Part shown: positions 44,061-54,467 of the stretch, piece by piece | Numbering within the stretch: position 1 is the stretch's first letter | Layout of the letters: the number at the start of each line of letters is the position of its first letter | Source: Owenia fusiformis | Lineage: Eukaryota > Annelida > Polychaeta > Sabellida > Oweniidae | Reading direction: 5' to 3' | NCBI GenBank assembly: GCA_903813345.2 | Contig: CAIIXF020000009.1 | Span: 20,363,759 to 20,427,758, forward strand | Length of the DNA: 64,000 nt | The notes under the pieces: generated by a model | What the model was told of the DNA's origin: nothing | The model's database searches: none | What the model saw: the letters and a program-made list of their open reading frames with translations, nothing else | Program-made: the position numbers and the translations under genes

Positions 44061-47000
44061 CTGAAAATAAGGAAACAACTTCATGTATTGTTAGGGCAAT
44101 CCCAGAATGAATACTGAACTGGCGATGCTTTAATTCGGTGATTCCCCAATCCTGTATAGATTGCTCATTTTATCAATAATCAATTTACCGTGTTATTCTA
44201 TTTCAAGGGATTAAAAGTACAAAAATAGTTGCAAATATTCTGAAAACGATTTTCTGAAATTTAATTCAATCAAAACCAAATTACAATACATGTATCTAAT
44301 TTAGTATAAATTCCTGTAGTTTTAAGTAGAATAGCCTAATTCAGAATCAGTACATGTACTGTAGGAAGAATGACCATAAAAGTTTGTTTTTCAATTTAAC
44401 TTTTAACATATGTACAAATACATGAATAATACAGTTCAATTACAAAACAAATTGATCCAAAAATAGTATGAAATGCCTAGCAAAGAATGAAGCATGATCA
44501 CAATTTGAATGTTCATATACATTAGCGAAAAATACAATGTTGCAAGCTATAAAAAAGATAACTCACTGCTGAGACTTCAAAGTATTCCAGACCATTTGAC
44601 ATTGCAAATTCTTGCCCAGCCTTTGGACTAACCGCTCTACGAGCATCAAGATCTTTCTTCGCTGCAACTAGCACACCTACAGAAAAACAGGTCCATGTAT
44701 AACTAAAAGCACTGGACTCATTTTAAGATAGTTCCATTTGTTCACAAAAATTTGGGAATAGTATACTTCTACTTAAATTGGCTCTACTTATTTTTGCGGA
44801 TTTACTGTTTCGAACATGGTGGCTGCTTAATTTGGCAGACTTGCAATATTGAAATGTATATGCCATTCATATTTATGATTGAAATATGAAATAATGGATT
44901 TGACGGCCACTTAATTTGGCTGACTTTAACAATTTTGTGTCTCCGCCAAATTAAAACAGCCACCAAATTAAGATGAAGTACAGTACAACATTGTGTGTTT
45001 CGCTCTTTTATTTTAAAAGGACTAGGAGGGATAGAGGCAAATTGAGAGCAAGTATCCAAAATATATAAAAGATTTCTTCCAGAATTTTACAAATTCTCCA
45101 CTCACTATCTTCAATAAAGAATACCATCATTATCATACACACCTGGGGTAGAAACTTCAGGTTTCTGAGATTTCACTCTCTCCAACCACTTAGCGCAGCT
45201 TGAGAAACTTGTTTCACTTGTCACATCATAGACTATCATTATCACTGAGGGCTGGCTCCACTATAATATAAGACCATGAAGATTAAATTGTATTATCTAA
45301 TTTGCCATTAAGCTCTGTGGCCCTCCTTGAATTAACCAAGGACGTCCTTGAATTTACCAAACTTGGTATGATGGAACTGATGACAGATGGGTTGGAGCTA
45401 GTCAAGAAGTCGAAGAACATGCAGGCTTTAGGACATGCAGGCTGTAGGACATGCAGCCTGACGCTGTAGAACATAGTAGAACATGCAGGCTGTAGGATAG
45501 CAGCATACTATCCTGAGGTGTCCTTCAAGCGTGTGTCACATTTTTGGAGCTATATAAGCTAAATATACAACGTTTATTTACAGGTCAATATGACAGAAAG
45601 ACTGTCAACTCTGCCTAAATGATGAAATATTTGGAATAACGAGTATGACCAAAACAAGTAAAACCTGTTTAGAAAAACAGGGGAGATCACTTTTGCTAAC
45701 CTCTTGACTACCTGGAGTGACAAGATTTCTCGTCATCTCAGAAATGACCTTGAAACCCAGAGTGACGAGAAAATCTGTCACAAAAGTTTTCACTAAAATT
45801 GCTCTCGTTTGAACAATTTTTATCCAATTTACACAAAAATTGTTTTAAAATGTGTAGAAATGTCTGCAACCTAATTTTACTAAGTTGAGCAACTAAAGTT
45901 GTATAGGTATGTAGTAAGAAAATCAAAAGGTGCCACAAATGAAAAATTCTCTGGTTTCAACCAATTTTAGAGCCTGGGATTCAAGAGGTTAATATCATGT
46001 CAAGATCATGTACTATCATGATCATTATATAAGTCAAGGTGATACTGTTGAAACTGTGAAGTCAAAATAATGCCGCTGGTCTAATGCTCCAGTGTAGCCA
46101 GTATGAGGCAGACAAAGCAAGCGCTTGCCTCGTCACTTTAGGAACATCCTTTGAGAAATATTCCTAGATCAATGACATGATTGTAAATTAATTGTATAAC
46201 TTTGATTTTGAAATCTGAATGATGGAAATGTTTCTCACAAGATGATTTTCCATGATTGAGTCACATAAGCTTGATTAACATAGCCAGGTTGAGGCACATG
46301 AGGCGCTTGCCTCATAGCTTTTTTAACAGGTTTGGAAATACTTGCCTCATCACTTTTTGACATTCAATATAATGCAGTTATCATACTTACATGTTTTTGA
46401 ACGAGATCTGAGAATGTTTCTTTACCAGCTGAGTCATGAAGGAATAGTTCCTGAAACAAAGGATGAATGATGGAGAACAGCAAGGAGACATTTATAGTCT
46501 CAAGTATAATGAGAAAGTACAATGGGCAACATTTGAAGCAAATCACAAAACTGGAAATATTAACTTAAAAACTAATAATCAAATGCCATGCTGGGGCTGT
46601 TCCTATAGAAATTCATAAGTTCGGAAATACTTAAAGTTATAAGTTTGAACCATTTAATTATCATGCAAATTCCCAAAAGACAATGAATTATTTGAGGGTA
46701 TGGCAATACAAGATATGATTGATTACTTACCACAGTGTCTGAAGTATCTGGAATGGTAACACTTTTGACACATAACTCAACACCAACTGTCTGAAAACAA
46801 AAAATATTAGTAGTCCTTTCATGTTGGATGAAGTATCTCAAATTAAAAATAAAATGGTGAAATAATGAAGCAGTTAGACAGGTTCCAATTCTAATAATTC
46901 AAGTTTTTGAGGCATTTTTTAGAAAAAGCAACAGACCTATTTTTATTCGATCAGTTTGTCATGCTGATAAAGATATTAAAAGATGACAGCTCAACGGGGT

Positions 47001-50000
47001 GGTCACGACACTGAATTTTGGCATGTTTACCCCCCTAGGAAAATATTCTAGGGGGTACTATGAAACTAGTTCATAACTCAAAGGATATATGAGCTATTGT
47101 TCTGAGTTGTACACCATACATTGCTAGTACAAATGTGAATACTATCCTAAAGTTATAGGTTGATACCCTTATTGGTCTCAGAAAAAATACAATAAACAGG
47201 AAAAAGATACACAATTTTTGTCTTGCCAATTTTATATTTGTAGCTTCAAGCAAAATATGACAGCTTTAACAGCTCATAGTAGTATTCTAAAAACATTTCC
47301 AGGCTATATGGGGTATTGTAATACATCTATTTTAGTTATGAAGTACTATTTTGTAATTTTAATATGACTTTATAGTGCCCTACCCCTGGAAAATTGAAGA
47401 AAGTGGATGTGGTGAATTTAATCATTTTGCAGCATTAAGTTGGAAACATGTATTGATAGACACCAAATCAATAAATTCATACCATCATCAAATGTTAGGT
47501 GACATTCTAATTCATTTATTACTAGAATATAGGACTTAAGATATTTTATATGTAAGTTTTCAATTTAGTACATGTATCATAATGAAATCTAGTGTAATCA
47601 CATACTAGAGAGGACATTGACATAAAGTCTTAACATTATAATCATCAATTGATCTCATTTGAGCAGCTAGACTATGGTGGTCATCATGCACAAGTAATGT
47701 ACTACAGTGCCCCATGTACTAGGGCACGAGTCATTTGAGCCATATATACCTCCTGGTAAATACCTTTACAACCCATTGGCATTTAGAAGGGTCATTTACA
47801 ATGTGCAAAACATGGCAAAAGTTCCGTCATCTGACCATATAGCAGAGTCCTCATTAAGCCATGATGCATCACAGCCAGATGTTAGAAAAGTAGCTAAGAA
47901 TCTTTTTTATTAACCAAAGATGACTTTCCCACCGATGTTGCATCACACTGTACTGTCAACTGTACATGTTGCTTTCAATTTTGTTTACTCTACATAGATC
48001 TGATTCTGCATTTAAATACCAAGACTTCAGTTTACTTTAACTGTCATGACTAAAGCATTTGATAGTATTTACATAATAATGTTATAAAGGAGCATGTAGG
48101 TTATCGCAAACAACTTCAGACAATGGTCCTTTTTCCATATAGCTTTGAAATCTCGTTAAGGTCTTGTTTTTAATGAGATTTTAGGAGATCTGCATTTTTA
48201 ACCATTAAAAACTAATGTTTTCTTCCATCTGATGGCATATTTGAATTCTGTGAGTAATTCTCTATCAAAACAACTTTGATTTGCACTGTAATTTACCATT
48301 ATTCAAATTCTAATGATTTACTGGTTGTCTAATAAAGGTCGGGCTAAATCCCCATTGACACAATGCTGAAAAACCTTAAAAAGTTCATTTACTCTTCCAA
48401 GGATCACAATTTTAATGTGAAATCACAATCCACATGTCAATAAGATCATAAAGTTACATTCCAATGATGTTTTAAGTTGATCCAAATGGAATTACTTCTT
48501 AAATCAAGAAATTAAGTGACTCTGGCAATACATTTACATGTATTCTAGCCCTACCCAAGCTCTACCAATACCCATGATGCCATCTATTTTTTTTTCATTT
48601 ATATGGAAAAAGGTCAATTCTAACTTGAATTATGAATATCTTCTGACCATGAACATAGGTATATCTTTTAGATCTATTCATTATCTTCAAGAAAAGTAAA
48701 TATAATGATTAATCAGACCTAAGTGATATTAAAGGGAATGGCCCAATCAACATACTTTTTACTAAAAATGATGACCTAGTTTTTACCAAAGATGCAACCT
48801 TTAATTATATTGTTGAATGCATAATTAGAATATGCTTTGAGACATGTTCTATTTCCTAAGAGGAAAAGTGGATTGCTCCAGGGACTTTAAAGACACTGAA
48901 TTTGGATGACCAAAATGAACTGAAACCAATGGATAGCATGAATTTTTTCAAAGGGGAAATAACATGGGGAACACTAATCTTAGGGGAATTCAGTTTTCGT
49001 TTCAAGAGCTATTTGATATATTAAAATAAAGAATAGTAATGCATTAAGCATTGTTAAAATGATTGCATTTTTGGTGAAAATGAGGTCAACAACTTTGAAA
49101 AAATATATTGATGGGTTGATTGCTAGTGAAATATCTCCGAGTCTGATTGACTTTATTATCCCTGTATACCTGTCTTCATGGTCAGGAAATAGTCATAATC
49201 AAAGATATAACTGTCTGAAATTGTTTGTGATAACTTACCTGAACATTTGCAGGTCAAATCAGGAGTGACACAATTTATTTCCACCAAATTTTTGACATGT
49301 CTTCAAATATACGATAGTATTTTCTTCATAAGATAGAGTGTCACTTGTGAAATTTATTGATTGATCTGAGATCATATCATATCATATCTTTATGACATAG
49401 AAGCGAAATAGCCATATTGAACTTTAATGAATGTTGTTTGCCACTTTTCGACAATTTCGTCAAAATTTGGGGGTTTTGGGGGAGGGGTACAATTAAGTTA
49501 AAAAATTCACCTGATTCAGACTAACCTTAAATGAGCACCGATTCACCCGAGAGCACAACTTTTCCAAGACATGTTTTTGGACCACTAACATTAATGTTTT
49601 GTCTAATTTTCCCTCAGAGTTTCTTCATCATTGTCTTAGGCCATATTTGTTGAGATATATGAATGTTCATTATTAAAATCTTGCCTTCCTTTGCAGTTGG
49701 AGAAGACTCGGCATTAGGTGTTATAAGTCCCAGACCACGATAAATAAAAAATAACAACACAATGACGTAGAACTGATAAACGTTTTCTCTTGTGAGTGTC
49801 AGCCATGGTCTACCAAATTAATTGCTATTCAGTGGGAAGAAACTCATTTTTCAGTTTCCATTTTAATTTCCTGACAAATAGAGCGATCATCCCAGCATTT
49901 TTTCTATGATCTATATATCTATGTGCCTTAGCAACTTCTGTTTTAGAGAACAATAAAACAATAGAAAAGATTACTTTACCATAATTCTAATCATCCCACA

Positions 50001-53000
50001 TTGTAGACATATTTAGAATTAAAAATATGAAGAGAATGACAAAACCTCTTAAAACACATTTCTTGGGAAACAAATATAGTAGTGTGGTATTCTTGTTACT
50101 ATGGCAACAGAGTTTTTCTTTTTGTCATTTTTGTCATACAGATTACCTATCATACCAGGACCAAATCCTGAAAATTTGAATTCAGTATCTTCATTAGTAT
50201 CTTAGATATATAGGTTTCTTATAGTATCCCCTGTAGATTTCATCGGAGTATAAGGAAAATGCTCTGAAGAGGGATGCCCAAGGATGCCACTTAACAGTTC
50301 TGGTATTTTTGAGGTCCCAACCCTCTATTCATGATGGGAATAGTTAACCATTGTAAAGCTACTCATGGTTAACTGACAGAATTGATTGTATCTTCAACTA
50401 AGAAGTCAATAAAATGTTAAAACCAGAAGAAAACCACACCAACTGTCTTCTATTTACCAGGGGTAGGGCATTATAAAGTCATATTAAAATTACAAAATAG
50501 TACTTCATCACTATGATAGATGTATTACAATATCAAACATAGCTTAGGAATGTTGTTAGAATACTATTTTGAGCTGTTAAAGTTATCATATTTTGCTTGA
50601 AGCTACAAATATAAAATAAGCAAGAAAAAATGACAAAAATTGCATATTTTTTCTAATTAATTGTATTTTTCCGAAACCAACAAAGATATCAACCTATAAC
50701 TTTAGGATAGTATTCATCTCTGTACTAGCAATGTATGCTGTAGAACTCAGAACAATAGTTTATATATCCTTTGAGTTATGAACTAATATTATAGTACCCC
50801 CTAAGATAATTTCCTAGGGGGGGTAAAAATGCTAAAATGCAGTGTCGTGACCACCCCGTTGAGCTGTCATCTTTTAATATCTTTATCAGCATGAAAAACT
50901 GATCCAGAAAAAATAGGTCTGTTGCTTTTTCTAAAAAATGCCTCAAAAAGTCTTTCCCTTGAGATATTCTGAAATTGGAACCTGTATAATTATAATTAAT
51001 GCAGGTTATAGCTTATGTTATGCAACTATCATGGAGCAATTGAAGGTAATGAAAGGAGGATCCACATTCAGGCTCATAGCCAGGGTGGGGGAGCCAGAAA
51101 TGCTTTCAAAGCATGCAGTTTTTTCCACTATTTTTAACCCTTTTCATTGGGTCAAAATGGTCAAATTCAGATCCCCCTGGAATTTAAAAAAAATTGAACA
51201 CCTTGCGCAAAAGCTGGCTACAGGCTTGACATTTACAACCATTATTTTAACCATATTTTATCAAATACAGTATACATGTCATTTTACAAATATCAGTATT
51301 AGTAGAGTATAATTTTGAATTTTTGGGTATAGGACTCCTATGAGCAAGTAACCTGTAGCCTTCCCCGAGAAGTAATTGTGTTTGACATGAGCCACATGTA
51401 ATTCCACGATTAAAGTTTGCCTACCATCGCATAGTTCTTAGGATAATGTGCCCCATCACTGTGAAATACTTGTGTTAATGCACTTTTGCCAACTGCAGAA
51501 TCACCTGAAATTATATATTTAACAAGATTGCGCATGTATTTAGGTACATGTACTGGTAGAATGAAAGTATTTTGGAAGAAATTGCTATACCTGCACAATG
51601 TGAACATGTTATTGTCTGGTACAAATATAGTATGAAGGCATTTGTGTGTTTCCTAGCTTTTTCAGGAAAGTTTAATTACATTGTCTTCTTTTAGTAAACC
51701 TGGAAACAGGTATTTTTTAATCGCCCAGAAAGACATGTTCAATCCCCATTAGGATGGACTGACTTTTTCATATCAGCCCTAAGCGCAGGATCTATTTCTG
51801 TGTTTTCATTACCATTAATCCACAGGAACCTGTATCAACCGATGGCTACTGAAACCTTTATAGAATAATAAATAAGCTTTTTATCTCCATTTATTCTTTT
51901 ATAATTGTAGAAGGAGTTTGTCGTCCAGACCGGAAATCCACCAACTAATTTATAAAAGTTACAGAATTGTTATTTATCCTATGCCAAGTAGAGTTTTAGG
52001 GAGATAAGTTGGTAAGATATATCCCGTATCCTGATTATGAGGTTTCCATATCCAGAACCTCCATATCTCCCGCTTCGGTGCATATCTCCCGCTTCGGTGC
52101 ATATCTTCCCGCTTCGGTGCATATCTTCCCGCTTCCAGTAAGTAGTGGAAATGCAATAAAATGACTTTGCATATGAATGATTTGTTTATTTTTACACCTT
52201 GTACTATTGAAATGGCCATATGCCCCCGAAAACTCTACTTGGTATAGGATAAAACAGTTATGTACGGTCGATTTGGATATTGGGTTCATCCCTCGTGAGA
52301 TATGCACATCTACCTTCGGTCCCTACGGTCCCTCAGGTAGATATGCATATCTCCCTCTGGATAAACCTCATATCCAAAACCTCCCAGTACATAACCCTTA
52401 TTTATCTTTGCCTGTGAGGCTTCATATTCTCCCCTTTTGTTGAAAACATATCCATGGAATAGGAATAAGCATTAAATTCCATTCGCTATCAATGGATTAT
52501 GATATTTTGATGGCTGTGGTTTAAAAAAGTATTTACCAATTTTGAAAATTTAATCTTATGACCTCTAGGTCGGGAAGATTCCCCATAGACCCCATGTTAC
52601 AAAATCACAATAAAAAGTGAAATATCTTTTCTTACATTAACTTCCTGTTTAAAATTAGTCATAAAAGTACTCAGGCAGATCTCAATATTTTTATATTTTC
52701 AAATGCTGATTGATCGAGATTTGTATTAAAAAATAACCTCTACATATGTGAGTGTGGAATATCTGATAAAAACAATATAGGGACAAAGAGAGCTCTAAAT
52801 TGAACTTTTTCAATGGGTAACATAAAGTGGATGGCCAAAGTTACCTGTTGAAAAAGTTAAATTTAGTGCTCAGCTTTTCGTTCAACAAATGGTAGAATAT
52901 GAAGGCCCGCGAGCAAAGATAAATAACAATTTTTTTAACTTTTAAAAATGGGTTGATAGATTTCTGTTTTAGACGAGGAGCTCTTCTACTATAATAAAGG

Positions 53001-54340
53001 GAGGATAAAAGCTTATCTATTCTTTCCGATTTCAATAGCCATCACTTGAAACAGGTTCCTGTATATTAATCAAAAAAGCATTAAATATCAGCATTTCCTG
53101 GTTAACCATCATCCTCTTAACTAAAAGAAATTGTACAACTCCACACTACCAAAAGTCGATAGTAAATTTCATATCCGGCAATTTCTTGAATCCTTTGATT
53201 TGATTGGTTACCTTAAAAACAATATGGCCGACAAGGAAGTATAAAAATAATATAAAATGATTAATCTTAAAAATGTGATTTATCTGCACAGCTCCTTTAA
53301 TTTAAATCCTGAATATATCAGGCAAAAGTGTAACTGCACAAAATGCTTGCGCATTTTGTAATGCAACTATCGCAATTGGTGTCTAAAACGCATTAAAATG
53401 ACGTCATCAAAACAGAAATTTACTCCAATTTGAGTGGCAATTTTCTTAAAAAGCGGAGAAAACCAGAGATTGATATCTTACAAAACCACATTTTAGAGTG
53501 TGTTTATTCAGAAAAATGTGAAAAATTAAAGGTTCATGAAGGTTAAAGACTCGAAATAAGCAGGTAAAGTATCCCTCCTCATGATTTTCTTGAAGAATAG
53601 ACAGCCATTTAGCTGTGAAAAGATCAAAAATACTTACATCTTCAATCATTTAAACTTATCCCGCCATTTGTTTACGATGTTGTGCCTCCAAGATAAATAA
53701 ATATGATAAATAACCCCTCCCATTTCCATGTTAAAAATGTGGGGTGCCACCGTAATTGAAACAAAAGTTATTTCTTTCGGTGCACATCGCATTGACCAAT
53801 TAATGGATCGTAATATATGGATCAGAGCGTAATCTAGCAGAGAATTGTCAATTGAAATTTTCCACGCCAGCTATAATTCAATCTACTCTACGATAAATAC
53901 TGCATATGTTTGATAAAAGATAATATCAGATGTAAGTATAAGATGTATTTGAAATATAAGACCGACATTTATGTTGAGGTTAATTTTCCAATTGACTTGT
54001 GTTACCAGCTACTCAATTCTGAATACAATGGATTTGGACTACAATGTAGATCGGGTAGACCATACTCTACCGAGTTTACAGAAGTCTTTTGAGCCAGCTG
54101 TGTTCAGTAAGGTAGACCTATGAATGAATGAAATCTGAAAATCATGAAAAATTATTGACTTTTTCAACATTTTCACAACATGCAGGCATAAAGTTTACCG
54201 CATTATACACATTAATTTTTTGAAATCAAATAGTTTTGACCTCAAACTTACTAACAGGCGACACATCTAGGGAATCATCTGAGCTATTTACTAAATATCT
54301 TACCTGCAATTATGCATTTTGCACGCAAAACTGCTGGCAT
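43962..54340 (-). CDS. IFT27: IFT27 (intraflagellar transport small GTPase, RABL4), complete
   Basis: Seven coding exons, 54340-54304, 51504-51425, 46790-46731, 46450-46391, 45260-45143, 44676-44567 and 44060-43962, join in phase to 187 residues; human IFT27 has 186. It is an atypical Rab-like GTPase that pairs with IFT25 in the IFT-B train and supports BBSome-linked export from cilia. Visible motifs are the P-loop GDSAVGKS (13-20), DSAG (65-68, G3) and EVSAK (152-156, G5). The G4 motif reads AKKD (124-127) instead of NKxD. There is no C-terminal Cys prenylation motif, as expected for IFT27. Intron 2 is 4.6 kb and contains a pair of 530-bp inverted repeats. The start exon abuts the RPS24 promoter. 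Confidence 0.94.
44567..44676 (-). CDS. IFT27: IFT27 coding exon 6 (G4 motif)
   Basis: Acceptor at 44678-44677, donor GTGAGT from 44566. Encodes GVLVAAKKDLDARRAVSPKA and then NGLEYFEVSA; human has [21 protein letters not shown]. The Asn of NKxD is Ala here. Confidence 0.93.
44775..44975. repeat. TTAATTTGGC-type repeat in IFT27 intron 5
   Basis: The words TTAATTTGGCAG, TTAATTTGGCTG and their complements CCAAATTAA recur in both orientations. A relative with the same words lies at 57150-57350. Confidence 0.55.
45143..45260 (-). CDS. IFT27: IFT27 coding exon 5
   Basis: Acceptor at 45262-45261, donor GTGTGT from 45142. Encodes WSQPSVIMIVYDVTSETSFS and SCAKWLERVKSQ, matching human [32 protein letters not shown]. 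Ends with one base of Gly. Confidence 0.93.
45261..46390 (-). other. IFT27: IFT27 intron 4
   Basis: Holds a run of GACATGCAGGCTGTAG/AACATGCAGGCT reiterations (about 45416-45495) and two GCCTC-rich copies near 46100 and 46290 (GAGGCAnnnnAnGCGCTTGCCTC). No exon. Confidence 0.5.
46391..46450 (-). CDS. IFT27: IFT27 coding exon 4 (G3 motif)
   Basis: A 60-nt phase-0 exon, acceptor at 46452-46451, donor GTAAGT. Encodes ELFLHDSAGKETFSDLVQKH, matching human [20 protein letters not shown]. Confidence 0.93.
46731..46790 (-). CDS. IFT27: IFT27 coding exon 3
   Basis: A 60-nt phase-0 exon, acceptor at 46792-46791, donor GTAAGT. Encodes TVGVELCVKSVTIPDTSDTV, matching human [20 protein letters not shown]. 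Confidence 0.93.
46878..50985. mobile_element. Paired inverted repeats of about 530 bp enclosing 3 kb, in IFT27 intron 2
   Basis: The arm 46878-47420 begins ACAGGTTCCAATT. The arm 50440-50985 is its diverged reverse complement, ending AATTGGAACCTGT. They share TTTTTGAGGCATTTTTTAGA, AACGGGGTGGTCACGACACT, a CCCCCTAGG tract and TAACTTTAGGATAGTATTCA. The 3-kb interior has open frames at 47707-47913 and 49059-49268 that resemble nothing I know. This may be a DNA transposon with long ends, or two independent inverted insertions. Confidence 0.65.
49371..49390. repeat. (ATCAT)n microsatellite
   Basis: Four consecutive ATCAT units. Confidence 0.8.
51069..51239. repeat. Degenerate repeat with GTAGCC/GGCTAC ends, copy 3
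   Basis: Opens AGGCTCATAGCCAGGG and closes AAGCTGGCTACAGGCTTGA. Shares interior words with 23117-23302. Confidence 0.55.
51425..51504 (-). CDS. IFT27: IFT27 coding exon 2 (P-loop)
   Basis: Acceptor at 51506-51505, donor GTAGGC from 51424. Encodes GDSAVGKSALTQVFHSDGAH and YPKNYAM, close to human [25 protein letters not shown]. Confidence 0.95.
51968..52410. mobile_element. Compound foldback region in IFT27 intron 1
   Basis: Arms TATCCTATGCCAAGTAGAGTTTT (about 51976) and its complement (about 52229-52252) form one inverted repeat. A second pair spans about 52256-52400 around TACCTTCGGTCCCTACGG. Between the first arms is a tandem array. Confidence 0.65.
52058..52137. repeat. Tandem array of CATATCTcCCCGCTTCGGTG units
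   Basis: Four units of 19-20 bases; the last two carry an extra T. Confidence 0.85.
52539..52635. repeat. Dispersed repeat family C copy 1
   Basis: Contains GATTCCCCATAGACCCCATG and AAAGTGAAATATCTTTTCTT, shared with 57841-57944 in the same orientation. Confidence 0.7.
54304..54340 (-). CDS. IFT27: IFT27 coding exon 1
   Basis: ATG at 54340-54338 encodes MPAVLRAKCIIA plus one base of Gly, matching human MVKLAAKCILAG. Donor GCAG|GTAAGA. An alternative first Met inside the exon 2 ORF (MRNLVKY) is intronic, since ATTTCAG precedes the P-loop. Confidence 0.88.
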
Positions 54341-54434
54341 TTTTTGCTGCTAGGTATTTCTCTTTACGGACTGAAGTATTTGTGCAATTCCTATTGGTTC
54401 ATCAAATAGTTCTCGCAAGGTGCACGAGATCTCG
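54341..54434. promoter_or_regulatory. Bidirectional promoter between IFT27 (-) and RPS24 (+)
   Basis: Only about 125 bases separate the two start codons. Visible elements are an ATTGG (inverted CCAAT) at 54393-54397 and an interrupted palindrome TCTCGCAAGGTGCACGAGA at 54411-54429, resembling the TCTCGCGAGA core-promoter element. The RPS24 side ends in the pyrimidine run TCCTCTTT (54435-54442), as expected of a 5'-TOP start. No TATA box. Both transcripts must start in this gap, barring unseen 5' exons. Confidence 0.7.
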
Positions 54435-54464
54435 TCCTCTTTAATGGTTGCCCAAAATTGAAAA

Positions 54465-54467
54465 ATG
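54465..54467 (+). CDS. RPS24: RPS24 exon 1 coding part (initiator Met)
   Basis: AAAAATG|GTAATG; the exon probably begins near 54435 in a TCCTCTTT pyrimidine tract. The alternative is ATG at 54444-54446 with a weaker donor. Confidence 0.6.

Noticed and set aside
47707-47913. Plus-strand frame with IPPGKYLYNPLAFRRV inside IFT27 intron 2
   Set aside because: It begins with GTG rather than ATG, has no recognised similarity and no partner exon. It could belong to the putative transposon interior but cannot be supported.
49697-49743. AG-preceded frame VGEDSALGVISPRPR followed by stop and A-rich sequence, as a plus-strand terminal exon
   Set aside because: No upstream exon or similarity; one short frame is expected by chance.
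51410-51532. Upstream Met (MRNLVKY) in the exon 2 ORF as the IFT27 start
   Set aside because: A clear ATTTCAG acceptor precedes GDSAVGKS, and a better first exon at 54340 matches the vertebrate N-terminus in sequence and phase.
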